A stretch of 5,630 nt of DNA from Acidimicrobiia bacterium (GTDB taxonomy: Bacteria; Actinomycetota; Acidimicrobiia; Spongiisociales; ZC4RG35), in NCBI GenBank assembly GCA_029865445.1, contig JAOUGY010000253.1, positions 1 through 5,630 on the forward strand, given 5' to 3'. This document shows, piece by piece, positions 1 to 5,468 of this stretch; positions within the stretch are counted from its first letter, which is position 1; each line of letters starts with the position of its first letter. The position numbers were made by a program, and so were the translations under genes. Under the pieces are notes generated by a model. It did no database searches. It was given only the letters and a program-made list of their open reading frames with translations, and was not told the origin of the DNA.

Positions 1-444
1 CCGGCTCCATTGTTTCGCGCGCCAGGCGAGATATCCGGGATCGTCGGAGGCGAGGGCCGCCGCACCGGCCGACGAGAACAATCCGGCCACGAAGAGATTC
101 TCGGCCTCCCGGCGGCCGAGGCCCATGAGACGGCCGATGAATTTGGCCGCACGGCCGCTGGCCAGTCCGTCCTCCCACAACTCGGGCACGCCCCAGGTCT
201 CCACGAGATCGCGGTTGGCGGAAGCCATGGCAATCGCTCCGACCTGGCGGCTCCCGATACGAATCACCGCGTCGAGCACGCTGCCCACCGGATACACCGC
301 TCCCACGTATGACGAGTTGGCGAACCGGACCACGGCGGCCGCAACATCGGGGATCGTGGCTACGAGTGCAGCGACACCATAGAGATCGGGCTCCTCATCG
401 GTGCAGCGTTGCCAGAGTTCCAGTTTGCGATGGCCCGGGTCCAT
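1..444 (-). CDS. HDOD-domain protein, 3' end cut by the window edge
   Basis: An open frame of 148 codons runs from ATG at 444 to base 1 without a stop, so the C-terminus is missing. AGGA lies 6-7 nt before the ATG and supports this start. The protein has the order of an HDOD (HD-related output) domain: an N-terminal helical part with VVRFANSSYVG (about residues 38-48), matching the usual 'lLrlvNSa.yg' segment; then SVLDAVIRIGSRQVGAIAMA (55-74), matching 'sv.qAi..lG..ql..l'; then LWEDGLASGRAAKFIGRLMG (89-108) and FVAGLF (118-123). The positions where catalytic HD proteins carry His and His-Asp (LWRHS and HDIG in relatives) read LWEDG and SSAG, so metal binding and hydrolysis look unlikely. Known HDOD proteins act in signalling, often near chemotaxis or flagellar genes. 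It follows the sigma gene by 43 bp on the same strand and could be cotranscribed. The domain call is fairly sure; the role is unknown. Confidence 0.72.
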   Translation of the reverse strand, partial: MDPGHRKLELWQRCTDEEPDLYGVAALVATIPDVAAAVVRFANSSYVGAVYPVGSVLDAVIRIGSRQVGAIAMASANRDLVETWGVPELWEDGLASGRAAKFIGRLMGLGRREAENLFVAGLFSSAGAAALASDDPGYLAWRAKQWSR

Positions 445-487
445 GTCGTTTCCTGTCGTCCGTCTGTGATCGGAGACAAGCGCCGGG

Positions 488-1354
488 TCAGTCGTACAGC
501 CGTGCCTCGCCCAGAGTGGCGGTTTCGAGCATCGGCTCGGCATCGAGCCGACTGCGCCAGGTGGACTGTTCCGACATCCGCGCCACGTAGGCGGCGCGAG
601 CCCGCTTGCCGGGCGCGTTCTCGGGTGCGGCCTCAACACCTTCGTACTGGGTGGCGAAGAACGACCGCATCGCCAAGAGGGCTTCGGACCGAATCTGGGA
701 GACCCGAGCCTCGGTGAGGCCAAGATCGTCGGCGATGTCCTGGAGAAGCTCGCCTTCGAGGTAGTACCGGGAGATGACCTCGGCCTGCACGGCAGGGAGG
801 TTTCGGACGGCGTCGACCAGCGATCCTCGCAGCTCCCGCTGCTCGAGGGCGATGTCGGGAAGGATGTCACCGCGCTCTTCCTCGACCCGGTCGGCGAGCG
901 ATGTCTCGTCACCTTCCGACGGCTGGTCGAGATGAAGCAGTGTGCTGGTGGCGGCGTGCGCCTGACGGGAGTGGAGCTCGTCGACGGAGATTCCGAGGAA
1001 GCCTGCGATCTCAGTACTCGAGGGGGGACGGCCGCTTTGCTCCTCGAGCCCGGTGTGGACATCCTGAATCTCCCGGAGCCGGCGGCGAACCGACCGGCTG
1101 GCCCAGTCCCGGGTCCGGGTCGAATCGATGATGGCGCCCCGAATTCGAATCGCCGCATAGCGGGCGAACGGGATTCCGGAGTCCTGATCGTACCGGCGAC
1201 TCGCCTCGACGAGGCCCAGTGCCCCGGCGTTCCAGAGTTCCGACCGGTCGACGTGTCTCGGGTATCGGGCCGACACCTCGGATACGATATGTCCCACCAG
1301 ATCCAGAGTTTCTGTCACCAGTGTGTTTTGTTGCTCCGTGGTGAGCGGTGCCAT
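488..1354 (-). CDS. fliA: FliA/WhiG-family flagellar RNA polymerase sigma factor
   Basis: This is a sigma-70 family protein of the FliA (sigma-28) type, which directs RNA polymerase to late flagellar promoters. From the ATG at 1354 it has 288 residues. Using that numbering, region 2 spans about 17-88, including DLVGHIVSEV, SELWNAGALGLVEASRRYD and FARYAAIRIRGAIIDSTR. Region 3 spans about 89-145, with DWASRSVRRRLREI and GRPPSSTEIAGFLGIS. Region 4 spans about 175-230, with LPAVQAEVISRYY and the helix-turn-helix LLQDIADDLGLTEARVSQIR. About 57 residues follow region 4, a longer tail than in B. subtilis SigD. An in-frame ATG at 1399 would add 15 residues but has no Shine-Dalgarno sequence. The ATG at 1354 has GGGGGT 6 nt upstream and gives a normal-length N-terminus, so I prefer it. 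The gene diverges from the FlgN-like gene. FliA is preferred over the sporulation factor WhiG because of the flagellar context. Confidence 0.9.
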   Translation of the reverse strand: MAPLTTEQQNTLVTETLDLVGHIVSEVSARYPRHVDRSELWNAGALGLVEASRRYDQDSGIPFARYAAIRIRGAIIDSTRTRDWASRSVRRRLREIQDVHTGLEEQSGRPPSSTEIAGFLGISVDELHSRQAHAATSTLLHLDQPSEGDETSLADRVEEERGDILPDIALEQRELRGSLVDAVRNLPAVQAEVISRYYLEGELLQDIADDLGLTEARVSQIRSEALLAMRSFFATQYEGVEAAPENAPGKRARAAYVARMSEQSTWRSRLDAEPMLETATLGEARLYD

Positions 1355-1377
1355 GTCGGACCCCCAATGCCGCAGAT

Positions 1378-1424
1378 CGTCCTTGTTCTCTGAGGACATC
1401 GGAAGATCAGGGACTAATCCTTGA
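1378..1424 (-). promoter_or_regulatory. possible CsrA-type GGA motifs in the sigma gene leader
   Basis: On the minus strand, TCAAGGAT (1417-1424) and ACAAGGACG (1378-1386) resemble the CsrA selected consensus core ACARGGAUG. If translation begins at 1354, both are in the untranslated leader, the nearer one 23 nt before the start codon. GGA is frequent in GC-rich DNA and I see no clear hairpin presenting these motifs, so this is a weak prediction. Confidence 0.2.
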
Positions 1425-1477
1425 GTGCCATATCCGCATAGTCACTTCGGATTTCCGCGCAAGCGAACGCGATCACA

Positions 1478-1485
1478 GCCGACAG
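1478..1485 (+). promoter_or_regulatory. FliA -10-like box before the FlgN-like gene
   Basis: GCCGACAG matches 6 of 8 bases of the FliA -10 consensus GCCGATAA. The bases 15 nt upstream (GCAA) are a poor match to the TAAA -35 element. The same box sits at nearly the same distance from the start codon of the other flgN gene. If real, the transcript would begin only a few bases before the ATG. Part of the identity could come from the Shine-Dalgarno sequence (ACAGGG), which overlaps the box. Confidence 0.25.
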
Positions 1486-1496
1486 GGATCAGGATG
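1482..1496 (+). promoter_or_regulatory. candidate CsrA site over the RBS and start codon of the FlgN-like gene
   Basis: ACAGGGAT at 1482-1489 matches all eight bases of the CsrA consensus core ACARGGAU. It contains the Shine-Dalgarno AGGGA, 5 nt from the ATG. A second GGA at 1492-1494 runs into the start codon (AGGATG). Two GGA motifs, with one over the ribosome binding site, is the usual layout of a CsrA-repressed leader. The csrA gene itself converges on this gene. No strong hairpin is apparent, and binding is inferred only. Confidence 0.35.
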
Positions 1497-1937
1497 ACAC
1501 CGACAGTCGATACCGCTTCGTTCCACGACCTCATCGCAGTCCTCGCCAACGAACGCAGAACCCTCGAAGAGCTGCTGTTCCGTCACGCCGAGATCTCCAT
1601 GTTGATCGCCGCCGGCGAACACCGTTTCGTCGGACGCGCCATCGACGAGGCGCTCGACGTCGAATCCAGACTGGCCGCCGGCGAGCTGATGCGGGCGATC
1701 GCAGTCGCCGAGGTGTACGGCGACGACGCCACCCTGGCCCAGGTGCTGGCAGCCGCCCCCGCAGACGCAGCGGAGCACCTCGCCCGCCTGGCAGATGACA
1801 TGGCTCGACTGGTGTCTGAGGTCGAGCGCTACCGCAGGGAAGCTTCCGCCTGGGCCGGCGAACGCGCAGGGAAGCTGCGAGAGGCGATCGATCGGTTCGG
1901 GTCGGAGTTCTACTCGGCCGAGCGCGTGGGGTCCTGA
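1494..1937 (+). CDS. second FlgN-like flagellar chaperone (paralog of the flgN at 4877-5389)
   Basis: This 147-residue protein is alpha-helical and heptad-rich. Its residues 13-65 align without gaps to residues 12-64 of the flgN product in this window, with 22 of 53 identical. The shared core is ER..LE.LLF....(E), then AA.E.RFV..A..E. The C-terminal part also lines up loosely, ending in FYSAERVG, comparable to TYTHQG in FlgN, but it lacks the 20-residue FlgN tail. FlgN proteins are cytoplasmic chaperones that deliver FlgK and FlgL to the export gate. Whether this copy does so or serves another substrate is unknown. The start at 1494 is chosen because AGGGA lies 5 nt before it; an upstream ATG at 1425 would add 23 residues that match nothing in FlgN. 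It is the only plus-strand gene in the window. It diverges from the sigma gene and overlaps csrA tail to tail by 28 bp. Confidence 0.78.
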   Translation: MTPTVDTASFHDLIAVLANERRTLEELLFRHAEISMLIAAGEHRFVGRAIDEALDVESRLAAGELMRAIAVAEVYGDDATLAQVLAAAPADAAEHLARLADDMARLVSEVERYRREASAWAGERAGKLREAIDRFGSEFYSAERVGS

Positions 1938-2170
1938 AGCCGCAACCCCGTGGCCTTGGTAGAGAGGATCGAGGCCTGCAAGTCGGTGGAAGCCGCAGCG
2001 GCGCGGTTCTCCGCCAGGACCTGCTCGTAGATCTCCGCCCGGTGCACCGCCAAGTTGCGAGGGGCGTCCACCCCCACCCGAATCTGGCCTCCTCGCACCT
2101 CGAGGATCGTGATGACGACGTCATTGCCGATGACGATCGACTCTCCGGCTCGTCGACTCAACACCAGCAT
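1910..2170 (-). CDS. csrA: CsrA, mRNA-binding translational regulator
   Basis: CsrA is a small dimeric protein that binds GGA motifs in mRNA leaders and usually blocks translation. In flagellated bacteria with FliW it controls flagellin synthesis. The first 55 or so residues are canonical: MLVLSRRAGESIVIG at the start, then GGQIRVGVDAP (27-37) and AVHRAEIY (41-48). Arg44 in VHR corresponds to the key RNA-binding arginine, and LVLSRR holds the N-terminal RNA-contact strand. At 86 residues it is longer than E. coli CsrA (61) and B. subtilis CsrA (74), with about 25 extra residues rich in Ala, Ser, Thr and Leu. Its ATG shares one base with the fliW stop (TGATG), and GGGAG lies 7-8 nt upstream, so the two are probably translationally coupled. 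Its last codons lie antisense to the end of the FlgN-like gene. Confidence 0.95.
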   Translation of the reverse strand: MLVLSRRAGESIVIGNDVVITILEVRGGQIRVGVDAPRNLAVHRAEIYEQVLAENRAAAASTDLQASILSTKATGLRLQDPTRSAE

Positions 2171-2562
2171 CAGGACACTCCCAGGGGGAGCAGTGCCCGA
2201 ATCGGATAGTCCTGGTCGGTGAGCACTATCTGGCGTCCCTTCCGGCTCTTCACGTTCACCACGAACGGTCCCAAGAGGTTCATGTGCGCTGTTCTCCGGT
2301 CGGATTCAAGGGTAACGGCGCAGAACACCACTGCGTCTTCTTCGCTTTCGATGCCGAGGCCGTCCTGATCGACGTCGGTCAACTCCGGTGCATAGTCCGA
2401 GAAGAACAGCCACGGAACGGCCACGACGATCGCCAGGTCGGGGTCGTCGACACTCTGAAGGAGCTGAAAGGCGCCATCATCGACGAGTTCGACGAGCTGA
2501 AATCGACGGGCGTCGGGGAAACCCGGTATCCCGTCGTCGAACTCAAGAATCTGCTGTTCCAT
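2170..2562 (-). CDS. fliW: FliW, flagellar assembly factor and CsrA antagonist
   Basis: FliW binds CsrA and relieves its repression; free flagellin binds FliW, so the trio senses flagellin export. From ATG at 2562 the protein has 130 residues with the family blocks in order: GIPGFPDARRF (11-21), LLQSVDDPDLAIVV (34-47), SDYAPEL (55-61), MNLLGPFVVNVKSRKGRQIVL split as NLLGPFVVNV (95-104) and RKGRQIVL (107-114), and YPIRALLPL (119-127). An alternative TTG start at 2598 would add 12 residues. I prefer the ATG because the TTG has no Shine-Dalgarno sequence at usable distance, although the ATG has only a weak AGCGAG. Actinobacterial FliW proteins commonly begin just before the GxPGFP block, as here. 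The gene lies between flgL and csrA and overlaps csrA by one base, a standard arrangement for this switch. Confidence 0.93.
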   Translation of the reverse strand: MEQQILEFDDGIPGFPDARRFQLVELVDDGAFQLLQSVDDPDLAIVVAVPWLFFSDYAPELTDVDQDGLGIESEEDAVVFCAVTLESDRRTAHMNLLGPFVVNVKSRKGRQIVLTDQDYPIRALLPLGVS

Positions 2563-2613
2563 CTGCGATCTCGCTTCTGATCGGTTTGACGCAGACAACA
2601 GGCTAACGGGCGA

Positions 2614-3507
2614 TCACCTCAGGAACGAGGCAAGCGAAGGCTGAAGCGACTTGGCGAGGGCGCTCTGAGCCGCTTGGTACGCGGTCTCCTGGATCTGGAG
2701 CTCCATGATCGCCTTGGCCATGTCGGTGTCCTCGGTCTCGGACAGCGTGGTCCGAAACGCCACTTCGTCGGACTGCGCCCTGAACAGAGCCTTCTCGATG
2801 CGGTTGGCGGCAGCCCCAAGAGTCGATCTGGCACTCAGCACCCGGTCCATGGCCCGATCGAGAGCATCGATGGAGCCGTTCACGGCCGGACGATTCTCGG
2901 CACGGAGATCAGCTTCGAGGTTGTCCAGCATCGTGAACACGTCCTCGCCGGCCGAGAACCCGAATGCCTCACCACCGGTGACGTTGACCGCCACCACGTC
3001 CGCCTCGCTGACGCGCCTGGTCACCGACCCGGTGTCGCCCACGTAGGTCCACGTGCCGGCGATCTGCTCGACGGCTTTGCCCGGCTGGAAGCCAGAGAAG
3101 AGTGGCCGGCCATCGACCCTGGCGTTCGCAAGCGATTCGAGCGACTCTCTGATCTCCGCCACTTCGGCAGCCATCGCGTCGAGCTCTGCACCGTTGGCGG
3201 TGTCGGTCGATCCGAGCACGGCCAGTTCCCGAACGCGCTGTAGCTGTTCGACCATCGTCCCGAGGCGGGAGTCGGCCATCTCGGTCAGCATCACGCCATC
3301 GTGGGCATTGCGCTGTGCCTGGGAATTGGCGGCCAGGGCGGCTCGAAGGCCCATAGCGGTGTTCATACCGGCCACGTCGTCGCTGGCGACATGAATGCGC
3401 CGGCCCGTGGCGAGATCGCGCTGGGAGCGCTCGAATTGCCCGATCCTCGTGTTCAACCGCTGGACCGCCAGGTCCACCATCATCCTGTTCGTGACTCGCA
3501 TGGCCAT
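2614..3507 (-). CDS. flgL: FlgL, flagellar hook-filament junction protein 2 (HAP3)
   Basis: FlgL sits between FlgK and the first flagellin subunits. It is exported by the flagellar type III system and has the flagellin-like fold. The 297 residues show the conserved N-terminal D0/D1 region (MRVTNRMMVDLAVQRLNT, about 3-20; then ATGRRIHVASDDVAGMNTAM, 33-52), comparable to the flagellin 'SG.rInsAsDDpAG' block. A central GRPLFSGFQPG (133-143) resembles the family 'LF.G' strand. The C-terminal helical D0 segment begins around TDMAKAIMELQIQETAYQA and ends in SLASFLR. Length is close to typical FlgL (about 300). It is not flagellin: it is the gene right after flgK, and its middle part has the FlgL layout. 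The ATG at 3507 has GGGAGGT 7 nt upstream, within the last codons of flgK. The gap from flgK is 5 bp, so translation is likely coupled. Confidence 0.93.
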   Translation of the reverse strand: MAMRVTNRMMVDLAVQRLNTRIGQFERSQRDLATGRRIHVASDDVAGMNTAMGLRAALAANSQAQRNAHDGVMLTEMADSRLGTMVEQLQRVRELAVLGSTDTANGAELDAMAAEVAEIRESLESLANARVDGRPLFSGFQPGKAVEQIAGTWTYVGDTGSVTRRVSEADVVAVNVTGGEAFGFSAGEDVFTMLDNLEADLRAENRPAVNGSIDALDRAMDRVLSARSTLGAAANRIEKALFRAQSDEVAFRTTLSETEDTDMAKAIMELQIQETAYQAAQSALAKSLQPSLASFLR

Positions 3508-3512
3508 GCCCG

Positions 3513-4877
3513 CTACCTCCCAACAACGCCCATACGGTTGATCACCGTATCCAAGGCCTGGTCGACCGTGGTGATCACCCGTGCGGCCGCTTCGTACATT
3601 CGCTGAAACTCGATGAGATTGACCATCTCTTCGTCGACTGACACACCGTGGCTCGACGTCCGAGCGATCTCCGCCGCCGACGCCAGACCGGCCTGGGTAT
3701 CCGCGGACATTCGAGCCGTCGATGCCTCCTGCCCGAGCACGGTGACAAACGCTCGGTATGAGTCGAGCAGCGATCGGCCGGCAACAACCGGGGCGGTTCG
3801 GAGATCGGCCAGCTGGTCGGCAATCGAGCCGTCGAACGTGGGGTAGGGAGGGCCGGCGGACCCGGCGGTTGCGAGATCGGCAGGGTCGGTGATCGCAACG
3901 GTCAACGACAGGGACGGAGCGCTGGGGTCGTAACTGAGGAGATCGCCCCCGGCCCCCCCGCCCGGCAGGAAACCGGCGCCGTGAATCGTGTTGATCTGGT
4001 CGACGAGATTCACGACGAACGTGTCGAGCTGTCCCATGAGGGCCGGAATGTCCTCGGTGACGGCGAGGTGCATTCCCCTCAGCTCGCCTCCCGGCACGAC
4101 CGCGACACCACTTGCGTGCAGAACCTGACCGGTCGTCTCGTCGTACGACAGTGGTCTGGCAAGAGCACCGCTGACCAGCGAGATACCGCCGATCGAGACC
4201 CGCACGGAGCCGTTGTCTTCGAGAGCGGCGGTTGCACCGGTCAATTCGGCGAGCCTGTCGACCAGCACGTCGCGTTGATCCATCAGGTCGTTGGGAGTTC
4301 CCACGTCGGTGGAAGCGTCGAGGATCGCAACGTTGAGATCCGCGATCTGGGTCGCAATGGAGTTGATCTCGTCGATCGTCGCCCGGATGGCGGTCACGGC
4401 GTCATGGCTGAGCTTGTTGAGACCGCTCGCCGTCTCATTGATCCTGCCCGTGAGGGCACCAAGTTGCTCGATCACCGAGATCCGACTCGATGTGTCGGGC
4501 GGATTGAGCGCCAGGTCCTCGAAGGCGTCGAAGAGCCGGCCCAATTCCGATGAGATCCCCATGTCTGGTTCGGCCAAGACCAGTTCGGCTCGATCGAGAA
4601 ACGCCGATCGTGTCTCCATGCTGTGATGGGCTGCAATGCTCGACCGGAAGCGGGCGTCGAGAAAGGCGTCTCTGATTCGGGTGATGTCGGTGACCTTCAC
4701 CCCCATGCCCAACTGTCCGTCGGGGGTCATGCGGGGGTACCGCGAGGCGAGGTCGACACGCTGTCGGGTGAATCCTGGCGTGTTGGCGTTGGAGACGTTG
4801 TGACTCGCGGTATCCATGGCCAGCTGGGCCGCTCGTAGCCCTGAAAGAGCCACGTGGAGGGCGGAGAAGTCGGCCAT
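3513..4877 (-). CDS. flgK: FlgK, flagellar hook-filament junction protein 1 (HAP1)
   Basis: FlgK is the first junction protein laid on the hook tip and is exported with help from FlgN. The 454-residue protein starts with the rod/hook family signature: LHVALSGLRAAQLAMDTASH followed by NVSNANTPGFTRQRV (7-41). Next come the FlgK-specific blocks RIRDAFLDARFR (67-78), FLDRAELVLAEPDMGISSEL (93-112), PNDLMDQRDVLVDRLAEL (195-212) and QINTIHGAGF (294-303). The C-terminal D0 helix contains VSVDEEMVNLIEFQRMYEAA (412-431) and ends with VDQALDTVINRMG. It is shorter than E. coli FlgK (547), as expected when the variable outer domain is reduced. The ATG overlaps the flgN stop by one base (TGATG), and GAGGTG lies 5 nt before it. 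A Gly-rich loop at 306-311 is encoded by a G-rich tract containing seven consecutive G. Confidence 0.96.
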   Translation of the reverse strand: MADFSALHVALSGLRAAQLAMDTASHNVSNANTPGFTRQRVDLASRYPRMTPDGQLGMGVKVTDITRIRDAFLDARFRSSIAAHHSMETRSAFLDRAELVLAEPDMGISSELGRLFDAFEDLALNPPDTSSRISVIEQLGALTGRINETASGLNKLSHDAVTAIRATIDEINSIATQIADLNVAILDASTDVGTPNDLMDQRDVLVDRLAELTGATAALEDNGSVRVSIGGISLVSGALARPLSYDETTGQVLHASGVAVVPGGELRGMHLAVTEDIPALMGQLDTFVVNLVDQINTIHGAGFLPGGGAGGDLLSYDPSAPSLSLTVAITDPADLATAGSAGPPYPTFDGSIADQLADLRTAPVVAGRSLLDSYRAFVTVLGQEASTARMSADTQAGLASAAEIARTSSHGVSVDEEMVNLIEFQRMYEAAARVITTVDQALDTVINRMGVVGR

Positions 4878-5389
4878 CAGAGCACCTCGTCGAGTCGGGT
4901 CGGGAGGACGGCGGTGGTACCGCCGCGCGTTCCCTGGTGGGTGTACGTGCCGGGATCTCTGCTTCCGAGCAGGCTCCCGAGCGTTTCGGACAGGTTCTGG
5001 ACGGCCAGGCTGGCCAGCCGCCGATTGTCGAGCGACGCCTGTTCTATCTCGGTAGCAAGCCGTCGGAAGTGATCCTGATGTTCAGAGAACATCGTCTTGT
5101 AGGGCTCCGGGGCCCAGCCAACCAGGAAACCGAGCGTTATCCGTTCCGGGGGCTCCCCGATGGCGTTGGCGAGTCCCTGGACGGCGACATGGCGATGTCC
5201 CTCACCGAACCGCACGCGTTCGACCACCGCTTCCACCTCGCGCATCGCCTGAGGCACGAACCGAGCCTCGTCGGCGGCGAGTACCAGCCGCGCTTCGATG
5301 AGCTTGAACAACAGGTGTTCCAGCAGCTGTCTCTCGGCATGCAGCGTCTCGGCCAACTCTGCGAGTTGACGGCGATAGGTGGTGCTCAT
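4877..5389 (-). CDS. flgN: FlgN, export chaperone for FlgK and FlgL
   Basis: The 170-residue protein is mostly helical, with the FlgN-family N-terminal helix LAELAETLHAERQLLEHLLF (9-28), a middle domain (IGEPPERITLGFLVGWAPEP, about 77-96), a second long helix (HQDHFRRLATEIEQASLDNR, 104-123) and the C-terminal TYTHQGTRGG (149-158), recalling the family 'tY...G' end. FlgN chaperones keep FlgK and FlgL unfolded in the cytosol and hand them to the export gate; the position directly before flgK and flgL fits this. I place the start at 5389, where AGGGTG lies 5 nt upstream. An in-frame ATG at 5410 would add 7 residues but has no clear Shine-Dalgarno sequence and would run through the candidate -10 box. 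The gene is the first of the flgN-flgK-flgL-fliW-csrA run. A paralog lies on the opposite strand at 1494-1937. Confidence 0.85.
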   Translation of the reverse strand: MSTTYRRQLAELAETLHAERQLLEHLLFKLIEARLVLAADEARFVPQAMREVEAVVERVRFGEGHRHVAVQGLANAIGEPPERITLGFLVGWAPEPYKTMFSEHQDHFRRLATEIEQASLDNRRLASLAVQNLSETLGSLLGSRDPGTYTHQGTRGGTTAVLPTRLDEVL

Positions 5390-5398
5390 TTGTGCACC

Positions 5399-5425
5399 CT
5401 GTCGGCGCATCCGATCCGCGGGTTA
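5399..5425 (-). promoter_or_regulatory. candidate FliA (sigma-28) promoter for the flgN-csrA operon
   Basis: On the minus strand, TAAC (5422-5425), a 15-nt spacer and GCCGACAG (5399-5406) fit the FliA pattern TAAA-N15-GCCGATAA in 9 of 12 positions. The -10 box ends 9 nt before the flgN ATG at 5389, so the transcript would be nearly leaderless and would lose part of the Shine-Dalgarno sequence. That is a point against it, although leaderless mRNAs are common in actinobacteria. A flagellar sigma gene is in the same window. Confidence 0.4.
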
Positions 5426-5468
5426 ACAAGTCACGGGGAATTCACGCATGGCCAAATGCTCTAGTTCT

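Larger units (their letters stand above)
1355..1493. promoter_or_regulatory. divergent control region between sigma gene and FlgN-like gene
   Basis: These 139 bp separate the preferred ATGs of the minus-strand sigma gene and the plus-strand FlgN-like gene, so promoters for both should lie here. No convincing sigma-A pair of -35 and -10 boxes is visible. Items that can be seen are an imperfect palindrome GGACTAATCC at 1411-1420 (4 of 5 pairs match), a FliA -10-like GCCGACAG on the plus strand at 1478-1485, and GGA motifs in both potential leaders. If translation of the sigma gene starts at 1399 instead, its leader shrinks by 45 bp. Confidence 0.5.

Noticed and set aside
445..487. Possible terminator or hairpin between the sigma and HDOD genes
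   Set aside because: Only a 4-bp GTCT/AGAC stem can be drawn and there is no T-run; the gap mainly holds the HDOD ribosome binding site.
1425..1493. Upstream ATG extension of the FlgN-like gene by 23 residues
   Set aside because: There is no Shine-Dalgarno sequence before 1425, and the extra basic residues do not align with FlgN; the ATG at 1494 has AGGGA at good spacing.
1833..1876. 12-bp direct repeat CGCAGGGAAGCT at 1833-1844 and 1865-1876, plus the palindrome GGAAGCTTCC at 1838-1847
   Set aside because: Both copies are inside the FlgN-like gene in different reading frames, with a 32-bp offset. Two short matches in GC-rich coding DNA can be chance, and no terminator T-run follows.
1531..2124. 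Minus-strand open frame of 197 codons across csrA and the FlgN-like gene
   Set aside because: The product is mostly Arg, Pro and Ser, typical of a GC-rich shadow frame, and it is out of frame with the clear csrA gene.
2563..2598. TTG start for fliW that would add 12 residues
   Set aside because: The nearest GAGGTG is about 16 nt away, too far for a normal ribosome binding site, and the added residues do not resemble the FliW N-terminus. It cannot be fully excluded.
2674..3243. Plus-strand open frame of 189 codons opposite flgL
   Set aside because: It lies antisense to a well-supported FlgL, with no Shine-Dalgarno sequence or recognisable motif.
3981..4553. Long open frame on the plus strand opposite flgK (190 codons)
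   Set aside because: It is antisense to strongly conserved FlgK blocks, its protein matches no family I know, and long antisense frames are expected in GC-rich genes.
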